From Desmodesmus armatus (lineage: Eukaryota; Chlorophyta; Chlorophyceae; Sphaeropleales; Scenedesmaceae): DNA of 64,000 nucleotides. Location: the NCBI GenBank assembly GCA_007449985.2, contig VIIQ02000223.1:1-64000 (forward strand), given 5' to 3'. Below are positions 1 to 10,525 of the stretch, piece after piece (position 1 is the first letter of the stretch; every line of letters begins with the position of its first letter). The notes under the pieces are model-generated. The model searched no databases and was not told the origin of the DNA. It was given only the letters and a program-made list of their open reading frames with translations. Both the position numbers and the translations under genes were made by a program.

Positions 1-119
1 GATGCAACCAACCACCAAGCGGAGCTCCCACTGTGCTGGCAGCATGGCATGGCATGTGCTGTTGCTGTAGCGTCCTGCTGGAAACTGTGTGAGGGCGATG
101 GCTACGCTGCCGTGTGCAG

Positions 120-1882
120 GTGCCTCTCAAAGACCTGTATGTGGCAGTTGATGCCAGCCAGCCCGTTGTGACTGATGTGCCCTACCTCACACGCAAGCTG
201 CCGACAGCAGCAGGTGCTGATGTGGATGCAGCCGATGGTGCGGAGGGGCAGGACCTGCAGGACAGGGCAGCTGCAGCCAAGTGAGTACATGCACAGTCAA
301 AGTTTCGGCCATGTCAAAGCCTTGCAATCTGCAAGGCAGCGGGCTTATGGGGGAACTGACACAAAACGTCATTGCCACAGTACAGCAGGCGCAATCTTTT
401 GGGGTTGCTGGGGTTAGGACTGCAGGACAGGGCGGCTGCAGCCAGTAAGGTGAGGTAGATCGGACTATGATAACCAACCCATCACTTACCGGGCTCGGAA
501 GGAGGGGTGTTGCAAGAGGCATTGCAAAGGGCAGCGTGCTGCAAACAAAGCTGCCAAAGTTGCCGCGGTTGGGGCAAGTTGGTGTCAGGTACGACACATT
601 GGAGGTGCCACCAGTGGGTGTGGGCACTGTGTTGGTGGGGTGCTGAGGGGCAGGACCTGCAGGACAGGGCAGCTGAAGCCAAGTGAGTGAGGTGGGTTGG
701 GCTGACACCCATCACTAGCCTAGCCCCGGGAGCACTGTAGCAGGGGGTGCCAACTGAGTGGGACATGCCTTGCATAGAGGTTGCGTGCTGCAATCAAGCT
801 GCAAAGCTGCCGGGGGCGTTGTGTTGTGAGGTGCTGAGGAACAGGACCTGCAGGAATGGGCGGCTGCAGCCAAGTCAGTGGGATAATGTGTTTTGCAGCT
901 CACATCAATGAGGCCAAAGTCTCAGCAGTAGGAGTGCCAAGCAGGGGCTCCAGGCTGTAAAAAAAAGATGCCATACATAGGGGGCCCATCGGCAAGTCAG
1001 CTGCAGACCGCTGGCATTTGGTAACGGGGTCAATGCCAGGTACAAATAGGACTCATTTCTTCTGAAGAGCGGCCAGGATGCTGTGTTCAATAGTTGCTGC
1101 GGGCTTAGACCAGCAGGATAGGGCGGCTGCCCTTACTGATGAGAGTGCCACGCGCGTCAGCGAGAGGTTGCACTTGGAGCGAGTCCTCCAGCCTTCTTAT
1201 GAGAACGAACACGCTTGCACTCCTATCGAAGTTGGCCATTTTGCTTTCAAATGGCCCACTTGATAGAAGTGCAAGTGTGGTCATTTTGATGACATGGGCT
1301 GGAGGACACAAGTCAGTGCGGGTTGGTCAAAGGCAGCATGTGCGGGAGCCACGGAGGTTGTTGTGGGCGGTGTTCAGCAGGCCAATAAGTAAGAAGTACG
1401 CGTAAGTAGTAACTAGCCTAAAATGAACCACTATCGTCACTAAGTTTATTGAGGCTCAGAGGGTGTGCATGTCTAGCATGCCAGGCTTCCGTTGGTTGTG
1501 GGTGACACCCCCCCATGTGAGCAGGCTGGTGACGTCAGTGAGGCTACACAGCCCCTGGCCAAGAAGCTTCTGGGTTGTTAAACCAAGCAAATTATATCTT
1601 GAATTCATCAAATAATGAATACAAACTAGATTATCACAAATTGACAAATGTAGTTTGCTTGTTTGCTGCAGGGCGGCCAAGGAGCAGAGAAGGCGGCTCA
1701 AGAAGCAGCAAAGGCAGCAAGGGTTGGAGGTGAGTCGTCAACTGTGGGGGATCCAGTGTATGCACAAGCATCTGGGCCATGTATGCACCAATGGCACACA
1801 CCACTGAACTTGGTGACTTGCTGTGCAGCATCGTTCTTTGCAGAGCTCAGTGCCACAAAAGTTGTCAAGCAGCGGCTGCTAG
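120..1882 (+). CDS. C-terminal exons of an unrecognised protein with a basic tail (5' end not resolved)
   Basis: Three exons join in phase: 120-280, 1672-1729 and 1844-1882 (TAG stop). The first follows a CAG acceptor and ends at a GTGAGT donor. It reads a well-behaved segment beginning VPLKDLYVAVDASQ and ending in an Ala/Lys-rich stretch (DLQDRAAAAK). The second exon encodes a strongly basic helix (KEQRRRLKKQQRQQ). The third is a short Ser-rich tail. The acidic-to-basic, Lys/Arg-rich end would suit a nucleolar or RNA-associated protein, but I do not recognise the family and assign no function. The start lies upstream of the window or in an exon I could not find. The large first intron contains degenerate copies of the end of exon one, listed separately. 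Confidence 0.5.
241..1135 (+). repeat. Degenerate copies of an exon end plus donor site
   Basis: The exon end at about 241-285 (core GGACCTGCAGGACAGGGC, then GCAGCCAAGTGAGT) recurs in decayed form at about 415-455, 645-693, 838-883 and 1104-1135. Spacing is 170-270 bp. The copy at 645-693 still has a good donor; the others carry indels or a changed donor. Nothing else in this stretch looks coding. Confidence 0.75.
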
Positions 1883-3289
1883 TAAGAGTGACAACAGCAG
1901 CAGCAGATCAGGGTATGTTACTGACGTTGAGACGCTCAACTCAGTTCCAGTGGCTGCATGTGCCCGGCATCATAATCATTGTTGCTGGTTCCACTCCCAT
2001 GCTTTTTGTACGGCAATGGGCACCTCCTGGTACAGGGGTGTTGGGCATATCTCACTGGTGGCTCTGCCTTGGGCCCCCGGCAATTGGGTGCGCCCTGTCC
2101 GTGTTATGCTGTCCTCGCAGGCCATGCAGGCGCGGCTGGCGCTTTGCAGGCACAGCAGAAGCAGCAGCAGAGCAGTTGTAGCAGGGTGCCAATAATTGGC
2201 ATGATGCCCCTCAAGTTCAGAGGCTGGCGACTTGCAACCATTGGAAGAAGTGACCTTAAAATGATGTTGGCAGCAGGCCGCATGGGTGTTTGCATCACAA
2301 CAGCATGCGTCAGGTCCAGGCAAAGGTGGTCAAAAGCACTATGAATAGTTGCAATTCAACTGCAACTTACAGTTCCAGAGCTTACCAAGGGATGCTGCTG
2401 CCGATACGGGACTGATAGGCCACACCAGCTGAGCCACAGGCAGGTGCCTGTCGGCAAACCTACAGCATTGCGACAGTGGTGTCCAGGCACAGTGTGGTGT
2501 AGATTACGAGTCAGCCTGTGTGAGATGTACTGCCTTCCAGCTGCGGTGACATGCTGCATTCGTCACAGCGGGACCAAAGTGCACCAGTTTCAACAAGGAT
2601 GTACAGCCAAGGATGCTGGCAGTACTCAGCAATGATGAAAACAATCAGCACAGTCAACAGCCTGCGCTGTAGCTTGCATACACAAGCTGCCTGCAAAACA
2701 CATACATCCTTGCCTCAAACAGGAATGCGGCATGCTTGGATTACTTGTCAGTGATCTGCGAGACCAGGCACCACTCCACAACCACAACCACAACCACATT
2801 GTCTCACTACATGCATTGCAAAATTGATACAGTTCTGCATGTGCAGGACTGAAGCCCTTGACACGACCACAGCACCAGGGCATAGTTCCGTAGCTTACGG
2901 TACGCTGATGATAATAAGAACAGCGACTGCTGACATCCAGCAAGCAAAGCATACAGCAACAACCAGGAGCTGCTACTGCTGCACAAAGATGCTACTGCTA
3001 CACCACAGCCGCCATCATTTCACTCCTGCAGCTGTTGTACAAAGCAACATGGCACATGTTAAGTTGATGACGTCCACAGCCCAAACTGGCACAACCGCAG
3101 CCCAATACCTCAGCCACTCAGCTGGCCCGACCTGTTACCATTCATGGTGCCTACAAGAAAAGCCCACCCAAACCACGACCCCAACCATCATGCCACATGT
3201 CTGCAATTGGACGCTTGCAACCAATTGTTCTTCACCGCGGAATGCACCCTCAGTCATCGCTGAGCCCTTCGTCAACCCTCCTAGCACTG
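1883..3289. other. Intergenic, no gene seen
   Basis: This stretch lies between the end of the first gene (+) and the convergent ankyrin gene (-). Open frames here are short, lack splice context and show no recognisable peptide. It presumably includes both 3' untranslated regions. Confidence 0.5.
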
Positions 3290-3564
3290 CCGGCGTTTGC
3301 CAGCTGGGGCTGCCGCTGCTGCTGCCCAAGCCTCCTGAGCAATGGAGAAAAGCAGCCTCTCCAGGCCCTGCTGCTGGCTCTCCACCAGCCTTCTGTGTGC
3401 CTCTAGCTCCGCCTCCCGCTGCTGGGCCCCCAGCCATTTGCGAACCCTTTGCAAGCACCTCCTAGCTTTGTTGGCGCCTGCCAGCTACGGCTGCCGCTGC
3501 TGCGCCACGCTTGCAAAGTTTTTCATGGGCCTTCAACCGTCACGGAGCCCTTCGCAAGCACCTC
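3290..3564 (-). repeat. Copies of the final ankyrin-gene exon beyond its stop
   Basis: Beyond the stop at 3565 the last exon is repeated. A near full copy at about 3290-3440 reads the same heptad-like peptide (QREAELEAHRRLVESQQQ) and ends in its own stop. A short partial copy lies at about 3450-3520. The copies are on the same strand as the gene and could act as alternative terminal exons. Confidence 0.7.
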
Positions 3565-5132
3565 CTAGCGCTGTCTACGCTTGCCGGCTGGGGCTGCAGC
3601 TGCTGCTGCCCCAGCCTCCTGAGCAATGGAGAACAGCAGCCGCTCCAGGCCCTGCTGCTGGCTCTCGACCACCCTTCTGTGTGCCTCTAGCTCTGCCTCC
3701 CGCTGCTCCTGACCATCGATGTCGGCCGACCATGCTGCCAGAATAGCCTGCAGACACGATCGCAGCGAGCGTTGGCAACATGCATTTGGCCTTCATGAGG
3801 CAAGAAGATCTGGTGGAGATGGGTGGCACACCACTAGGGCAAGTCCTGCAGGAAGCTAGGCGCTAATGGGGGAGACACACCGTCTAGTAGACACACTCGC
3901 CAAACTTCGATGGTAATGCCTACCTAATGCTGCTGAAAATGAAGGGATGCCAGATTCCTGGGTGTCTACAGAGCAAGCAAGCTGCCATGGCATGCATTGC
4001 TGGCTTTGTGTGAGCAGGGTGAGGTGCCAAGGTAGCGGCTGAGTTGTGCAGGTTTGTATGGCTGGGATGTGCAGGGTTGCAGATGCAGTTGTGGCCCTCC
4101 TCACCTCGTCCAGGCGTTGTGCCTGTGCTGGGTTCTGCGTCCACAGTGTGTTCAGCACAGTACTGCAGCGCTGCTCATCTACCTCTGCACACAACAGCCG
4201 GAGAGCACAGCAGCACAGGAAGAAGTAGATGCTCGATGCACACCAGTCTCTCAGGTCAGACATCAGAATACTACACCTTGGGTGCTGGACGGCCCCGTTT
4301 TGAGTGCTGATTGCCAAGCTGCGCGTGGCTATTGCATTTAGCCCATTTGACGGTAGGGTCCGACGGTAGGGCCCAACGTTGTGCGAGGCCGCACGCACGA
4401 TGCGCATGGCTCCTGCACACACACTGACAACAGCGCCATCACGTTTTGCGCTCTTGTTAGCCCTCGCCAAGTGACAGCTGTGCCGTCACGTGCTGCTTGA
4501 TGGCATGGCATGATCGATGCTGTTCTGAACTCCAAGTCGTTGATGTACATGAACCATGTGCTGATGTACATGAACAATTTATATTTCACTCACGCGAGAG
4601 CTTCTTCAGGATGTGTGCACACAGCGGCAGCTTGTCCTGCAGCACCGCCAGCTCAGCAGCTGCTGCCATGTCCTCCGTGTCTTTGTCACCCCACAGTAGC
4701 AGGCGCTTGGCGGTGCCTTCCGCACCCTGGGCCACTGCTGCATAGAGTGCGGTGTGACCGTCGCTACAGCGTGTGCTGGCTTTGGCCCCGAGCAGCAGCA
4801 GCTTGTTGAGAGCTTCTAGGTGGTCCCTGGCAGCTGCTGAAGCTAGTGGGGTACGCCCGCTGTCATCTGTGGCGTTGATGTCGGCCCCCATGGACACTGC
4901 GCGAGTGATGCCTGATCAGCATTTCAGAGCAGCAGCATGGCGGCAGCAAGGATGGTGCAGTAGCAGGGGCACAAGCGGTAAGATAAGCTCAGGTGCCATT
5001 TTGGGCAGTGCTTGATCAGAACATCGATCATATGATGATCGCATGTATACCTTGCAAGTCACCAGCCAGGGTAGACTTCATGAGGTCCTGTGTAGCGCGC
5101 CTCTTGAACTCTGGCAATGCTGCAGCTGCCAT
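3565..5132 (-). CDS. Ankyrin-repeat protein, 220 residues, four exons
   Basis: Exons on the minus strand are 5132-5051, 4911-4594, 4184-4105 and 3747-3565. They join in phase (82+318+80+183 nt = 220 codons plus TAG) with consensus GT/AG sites. The start is the ATG opening MAAAALPEFKRRATQD. Residues of about 30-130 hold two to three ankyrin repeats, with the typical GADINATDDSGRTPL and DGHTALYAAV turns. After this come a helical segment and a Gln/Glu/Arg-rich predicted coiled coil (EQREAELEAHRRVVESQQQ) ending in a basic tail, AGKRRQR. Ankyrin repeats bind partner proteins; the partner and pathway cannot be told from sequence. Exon two also reads through its donor to an in-frame TGA six bases later, so a shorter isoform is possible if that intron is retained. 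The gene is divergent from CRIPT. Confidence 0.8.
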
Positions 5133-5588
5133 GGTGCCCAACTGCAGACCGTCGCTGTTGCAGTCCAGCCACTTGGCGCTTGCTGTGGCTGTTCACTGGC
5201 AGTGACTGATGGGGTGATGACAAGGGTGGTCTACACGTTTGTGCGTGATGTGATGGTGTGCAGACATGCAGGGATGAGCAAGAACTGATAGCAAGAACTG
5301 AAGTGATGCTGATACTAGTGTTGGATCAGATACGTTGCATAAATTCGTGTTCGATATTTCAGCGCTAAAGCGCATTCAGTTGACAAGGGCTTGGTGTCTG
5401 ACTAACGCGATCCAGTGTTTTTGCCTGTCCGCTGGCCAGGCTGGCAAACGGTAACGACGTTTACCCCGTTGCAGGATGCACTCATTCTGTTCGCGTTGCT
5501 TGTCAGTACATCAGCTATCAGTTTTGTCTTCTACCCAGCACCTGCTGTTGTTGCCCAAGGAAGTACGCCACTTGGCCATTGATGCAGA
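5133..5588. promoter_or_regulatory. Shared upstream region between divergent ankyrin gene and CRIPT
   Basis: 456 bp separate the two divergent start codons (5132 minus, 5589 plus), so both promoters must lie here or overlap the untranslated regions. I see no clear TATA box. The role is inferred from layout only. Confidence 0.4.
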
Positions 5589-6860
5589 ATGGTTTGCGCA
5601 AAGTGTGAAAAAAAGCTTCAGAAAGTTGCTTGGTGAGCCAGAGCTGCTGGGCAGCAGCTGCAGTAGAGCATCCACAGACCCATGAGTTCCCATCAGCAGC
5701 AAGCATGGCGGATCATGCATGGTTCCTGTGCACAGCTCACACAAGCTGATCATCTTCACCAAAGCTGTTAAGTTTTGTTCAAGCATCCATTCATTGCGTG
5801 CCTTTTGCTCCATGCAGCCCAGAGAAGTGGAAGGAGGGCAGCAGCAACACGATAGAGTCTGGTGGCCGCAAAATAAACAGCAACAAAGCACTGGAGAAGA
5901 AGACCAAGTAAGTAATGCTGAGACACATTTCACATTACAGATACATCCTGGGGGATAAGTTTGTGCGTTCCTTGGTGCTCCAAAAGCCTTGTGTCCTGCA
6001 CAGCTGCATCGCCTCAGTATGCTGCCGTCCTCGTCACCAACTAGCAGCAGCACCACCACCCTGGTTCTGGCTTTTCAGCAAGCTGACAGCTGCATACCTC
6101 CTCCAACACGTGTATCAATCAGCAGTGCATTCATGATTGCAGGTACTCCCCATACGCATCTGGCAAGGTGACCAAGTGCAAGGTCTGCAAGAGCACCCTG
6201 CACCAAGCCGGCATCTACTGCCACAACTGCGCATACAGCAAGGGGTGAGTTCCTGCAGCCGTCAGCACAGCAGTTGGTGTTCTAGGGCAACTGGACCCTC
6301 GACAGGTCGTTTGAAGCACACAATAGGGCAGCAGCACTCGGTTGGATGTTGCATGATGTAGCAGTCTGTGTTGCATTAGCTTGGTTGTGTGTGCTTTTGT
6401 TCATATGCGTTCAGTCCTGCATATCGTATTGGTCTTGCATGCATGTGAGTCGCAGCACGCGTCCTGCGCTATGACAGCCAGCCGCCGAGGAGTGCCTGCC
6501 ACACGCTGAGACTGCTGAGCAATGCCTGCCTGCCTTCCCGCCTGCCTTGTTGCTGTTGGTGCTGCTGTGCAGGCTGTGTGCGATGTGTGGCGTTCAGGTG
6601 AGGGCCTGAACAGCGCGAATGTATGAACCTAGCAATTTGTACTACTGCAGTCGTGCCAGCATCAATAACAGGAGCATAGCGCAAGTGCCCGCGTTGCACC
6701 TGCACACTCCGTTCCCTGCACCACATGTGCTCCCCCAGCAATACATGGTTACAGCCGCCATGCGCTCAATCGCCAATGCGGCGCCGTTGCTGTGTTGTTG
6801 TTGCGGCTGTTGCTGCCGCAGATATTGGACGTGAAGAACTACAAGCAAAGCAAGGCGTAG
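5589..6860 (+). CDS. CRIPT: CRIPT family cysteine-rich protein, 99 residues
   Basis: Five exons (5589-5632, 5818-5907, 6143-6244, 6573-6597, 6822-6860) join in phase to 300 nt. The protein follows the family end to end: start MVCAKCEKKL, then PEKWKEG, ESGGRKINSNKAL, and the zinc-binding Cys pairs Cys57/Cys60, Cys71/Cys74 and Cys81/Cys84, then DVKNYKQ near the end. Human CRIPT is about 101 residues, so this is full length. Family knowledge: CRIPT was named for binding PDZ domains of PSD-95 and was later seen in the human minor spliceosome. The algal C terminus (KQSKA) lacks the S/T-x-V PDZ ligand, so the conserved role is more likely the RNA-processing one. The stop lies only 66 bp before the REV1 ATG, with no TGTAA between, so the two may share one transcript. 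Confidence 0.93.
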
Positions 6861-6926
6861 GCCTGCTAGCACAGCATCAGCAGCAGCAGCAGCACTCGTA
6901 GCATACGCAGCTGCGCGCCTGCCATC
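6861..6926 (+). other. 66-bp CRIPT-REV1 intercistronic gap
   Basis: Only 66 bases lie between the CRIPT TAG and the REV1 ATG. They contain a short CAG tract, no TGTAA motif and no recognisable promoter. See the finding on a possible bicistronic locus. Confidence 0.6.
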
Positions 6927-9420
6927 ATGCAAGGGCAGTGGGATACCGCAGTTCACAGTGGCGAGCAGGCCCAGCAGCATTGTCAGCAACAGCAGCTTCC
7001 AGCAAATGGTGACGAGACCGGCGCAGCCAACAGAACTGACGCAGCAGAGGGGTCGCGTGAAGGTGGGGGTCAGGATGAGGCTCAGCAGCAGCGGCAGCAG
7101 CAGCAGCAGCCTAGGCCGCTGTTCTCTGGATGGGGCGATGCTGGCGCAGATGCGGTAACAGACACGGTGGAGGGTTTGGGCCAGGGCGAGGCCCAGCAGC
7201 AGCGGCAGCAGCAGCAGCAACAGCAGCAGCTTGCGAGTGAGTGGCACCAGGGAGGTTACAGTGTGTGGGACGCTGCTGATGCAGAGCGCCAGAGGGAGAG
7301 TCAGGGGGATCAGCTAGAGGAGGAGGAGGAGGATCAAGATCAAAGCCTGGAGCAGCCACAGCAGCAGGGACGCCCACCACAGCTGCTGCTGAGTGAGGGG
7401 GATGAAGAAGCGGGTGGGCCCCACAGTGGGGATGAGAGCCAGGGTCAAGGCGAAGGCCTGGAGCAGCAGCAGCAGTGGCCTGCCGCGCTGCTGCCCGGTC
7501 AGCAGGCCCAGTCAGCCCCCCAACAGCCACAGTCGATGCACCACGGTGGCAGCTTCAGAACCTACATGGCCCACAAAAACCTGAAGCTCCAGGAGCAGTT
7601 TGAAATGCAAGCCCTGGGTCAAAACCCCGTGAGTCAGCTGTTTGCCGGGGTGTCTATCCATGTGAACGGCTTGACACGGCCTTCGCATGGGGAACTGAAG
7701 CAGCTGATGGCGCTGCATGGGGGTCGGTTCGAGACGTACTACCACCGCAACCGGGTGACGCACATCGTGTGCAGCAACCTGCCAGACACAAAGGTCAAGC
7801 AGCTGGCACATGCAAGGTGGGGAACGGTGTTTCGGGAGGCAGGGGTGGGGAACGGTAGGCGTTGAAGGGGGGGTAAAGCACTGCGCCACCCTCTTCCAGT
7901 AGACAGAGGGGTGTAGGCCAGTGGCATGGGGAGCTGAAGCAGTTGATGGCCCTGCATGGGGCCCGTTTTTAGACGTACTACCACCGCAGCAGGGTGACGC
8001 ACATCGTGTGCAGCAACCTGCCAGACACAAAGCTCAAGCAGCTCGCACATGCAAGGTGGGGACGCCTTGGTGCTCTTGGGAGGCAGGGGTGGAGGTGTGG
8101 TGAGAGGCAGGGGTGGAGGTGTGGTGAGAGGCAGGGGTGGAGGTGTGGTGAGAGGCAGGGGTGGAGGTGTGGTGAGAGGCAGGGGTGGAGGTGTGGTGAG
8201 AGGCAGGGGTGGAGGTGTGGTGAGAGGCAGGGGTGGAGGTGTGGTGAGAGGCAGGGGTGGAGGTGTGGTGAGAGGCAGGGGTGGAGGTGTGGTGAGAGGC
8301 AGGGGTGGAGGTGTGGTGAGAGGCAGGGGTGGAGGTGTGGTGAGAGGCAGGGGTGGAGGTGTGGTGAGAGGCAGGGGTGGAGGTGTGGTGAGAGGCAGGG
8401 GTGGAGGTGTGGTGAGAGGCAGGGGTGGAGGTGTGGTGGGAAGGGGTTGGGGTTATGGGAATGCAGGGAAATGCAGGATCTGCCCCCTCCCCCCGGGCAC
8501 GTGTGTGTCTAATGGACTAGCACATGCAAGGTGGGGGCGCGTGGTGTTTTGGAGGCAGGGGTGGGGATACGGAAGGCTTTGAAGGGGAGCAGGAGCTGGG
8601 TCCCCCTCCGGCAGGAGGCAAAGGCGTGTCAAGCAGTTATTGGGGAGCTGAAGCAGCTGATGGCCCCGCATGGGGGTTGCTTTGACGTGCTTTGTAGCTC
8701 GGCTGGTGTTTCGCCGCAGCAGGGTGACGCACATCGTGTGCAGCAACCTGCCAGACACAAAGCTCAAGCAGCTGGCACATGCAAGGTGGGGACGCGATTG
8801 TTTTTGATAGCCAGAGGTGGGGTTAAGGTGGTTTTTGGGGGGGGGGGGACACAATCCCCCCCCCCCCCCCCCCTGTAAACAGAGGTGTGTAAAGGCATAC
8901 AGGTGCAGCAACCTGCCAGACACCAAGCTCAAGCAGCTGGCACATGCAAGGTGGGGACACCTGGTTCTTTGGGGGGCAGGGGTGGAGGTGCGGCAGGCTT
9001 GTTGTGGGGGGTGGGGGGGGGGGGGCGCAGCCCTGCACAGCCCCCCCCCCCCCCCCCCACACACACACACAGACACAGTAGACAAGTGTGTGTGAAGGCA
9101 TGGTGTGCAGCAACCCGCCGGTTGCCTAAGCTCAAGCAGCTGGCGCATGCAAGGTGGGGATGCCTTGGGGACTTGCACAATTCCCTCACCCGTGCAGCCC
9201 TCACCGGCTTGTCCCTGTGTTGATTGGGTGGGCGTGGGTAGGGGGCAGAAGCTTTGCAGTGTGTGTTGTGTGTGTGGGGGGGGGGGGCATGCGGTCGTTT
9301 CCTGCGGCATCGCACAGCATGCATAAATCTGTGTCGGTACACTGGTAGCTGCAGCACCCGGCTGCAGGATGTGTTGTTTCCAGACCACGCTGATGCTGAA
9401 TCGTCTGTGTGTTCGTCTTG

Positions 9421-9477
<57 letters not shown>

Positions 9478-10478
9478 TCGCAGGGACCCGGTGCCCATTG
9501 TCCAGCCGGAGTGGATTGTTGCTAGCCTGAGGGCTGGGCAGCTGCTGCCGGTAAGTGCTGCTGCCCATTGCAGTACACAGCACAGCACAGTACATTAGCA
9601 GTACAGTAACAGTACAATAACAGTAACAGTACAGTGACAGTACAGTACAAGTACAGTACAGTTCAGTACAGTACAGGTATTTGGGACCTAGTCCCAACCT
9701 CGGCATTAGCCAGCCAACCAAGGGCTCATGAGGGCGCGACACTGACATTCCTTCACTCAAGGCCGTGGACTCCACATGTACGTGGCCTCGTTGCGGCCTT
9801 GGCAACGGACGGCTGTTTGTCAGATTTGCCACATCGAGAGCCTGATTGCCTTGTCGGGTGCATGCACATTGTGCAAAGTGTGTCTAAGCGTGTCGCTGTT
9901 CATATGTAACTGTAAATTGCCGCTGCTGCTGCTTCTATCAGGTGAAGGACTTTCTGCTCAAGCCCATGAGGGACCTGCCTGGCCAACGCACCCTGTTTGA
10001 CCACAAGCCTCACGCAGCACCTGCTGTTGCACCTACAGAGCTGTACCCTGTGCTGGCAAAACCACCTGCAGCAGCGGCAGCAGCAGCAGCAGCAACTCCA
10101 GCAGCAGCAGCAGCAGCAGCAGCACCTGCTGTTGCACTCACAGAGCAGGAGGCACAGGGCCAGCAGAAGCGGCAGCAGGCAACGGCAGAGATGCTGCCGC
10201 AACCACCGGCAATGGGACTGCAACAGCAGCAGCAGCAGCAGGGTCAGGCACACGGCACTGCGGCGCAGCAGCAGCTGTACCAGCAGGGGTTGAATGTGCG
10301 AGAGATGCCGCCGCCACCGTCGCGACCGCCACAGCAGCCAGCAGTGCAACAGCAGCAGCAGCAACAAGCACTGCAGGCGCAGCAGCAGCAACAGCAGCAG
10401 TCGCACCGACCGTCACCAGCAGCGGCAGCAGCTGCTGGTGGCAGCGGTGGGGTGGTGTCACCCACTGTTGCTGCAGCC

Positions 10479-10525
<47 letters not shown>

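Noticed and set aside
8453..9832. 459-residue minus-strand open frame with poly-Gln
   Set aside because: It is antisense to REV1 introns and exon copies; its content is the complement of the CTG tract, G runs and repeated donors, with no independent start context or domain.
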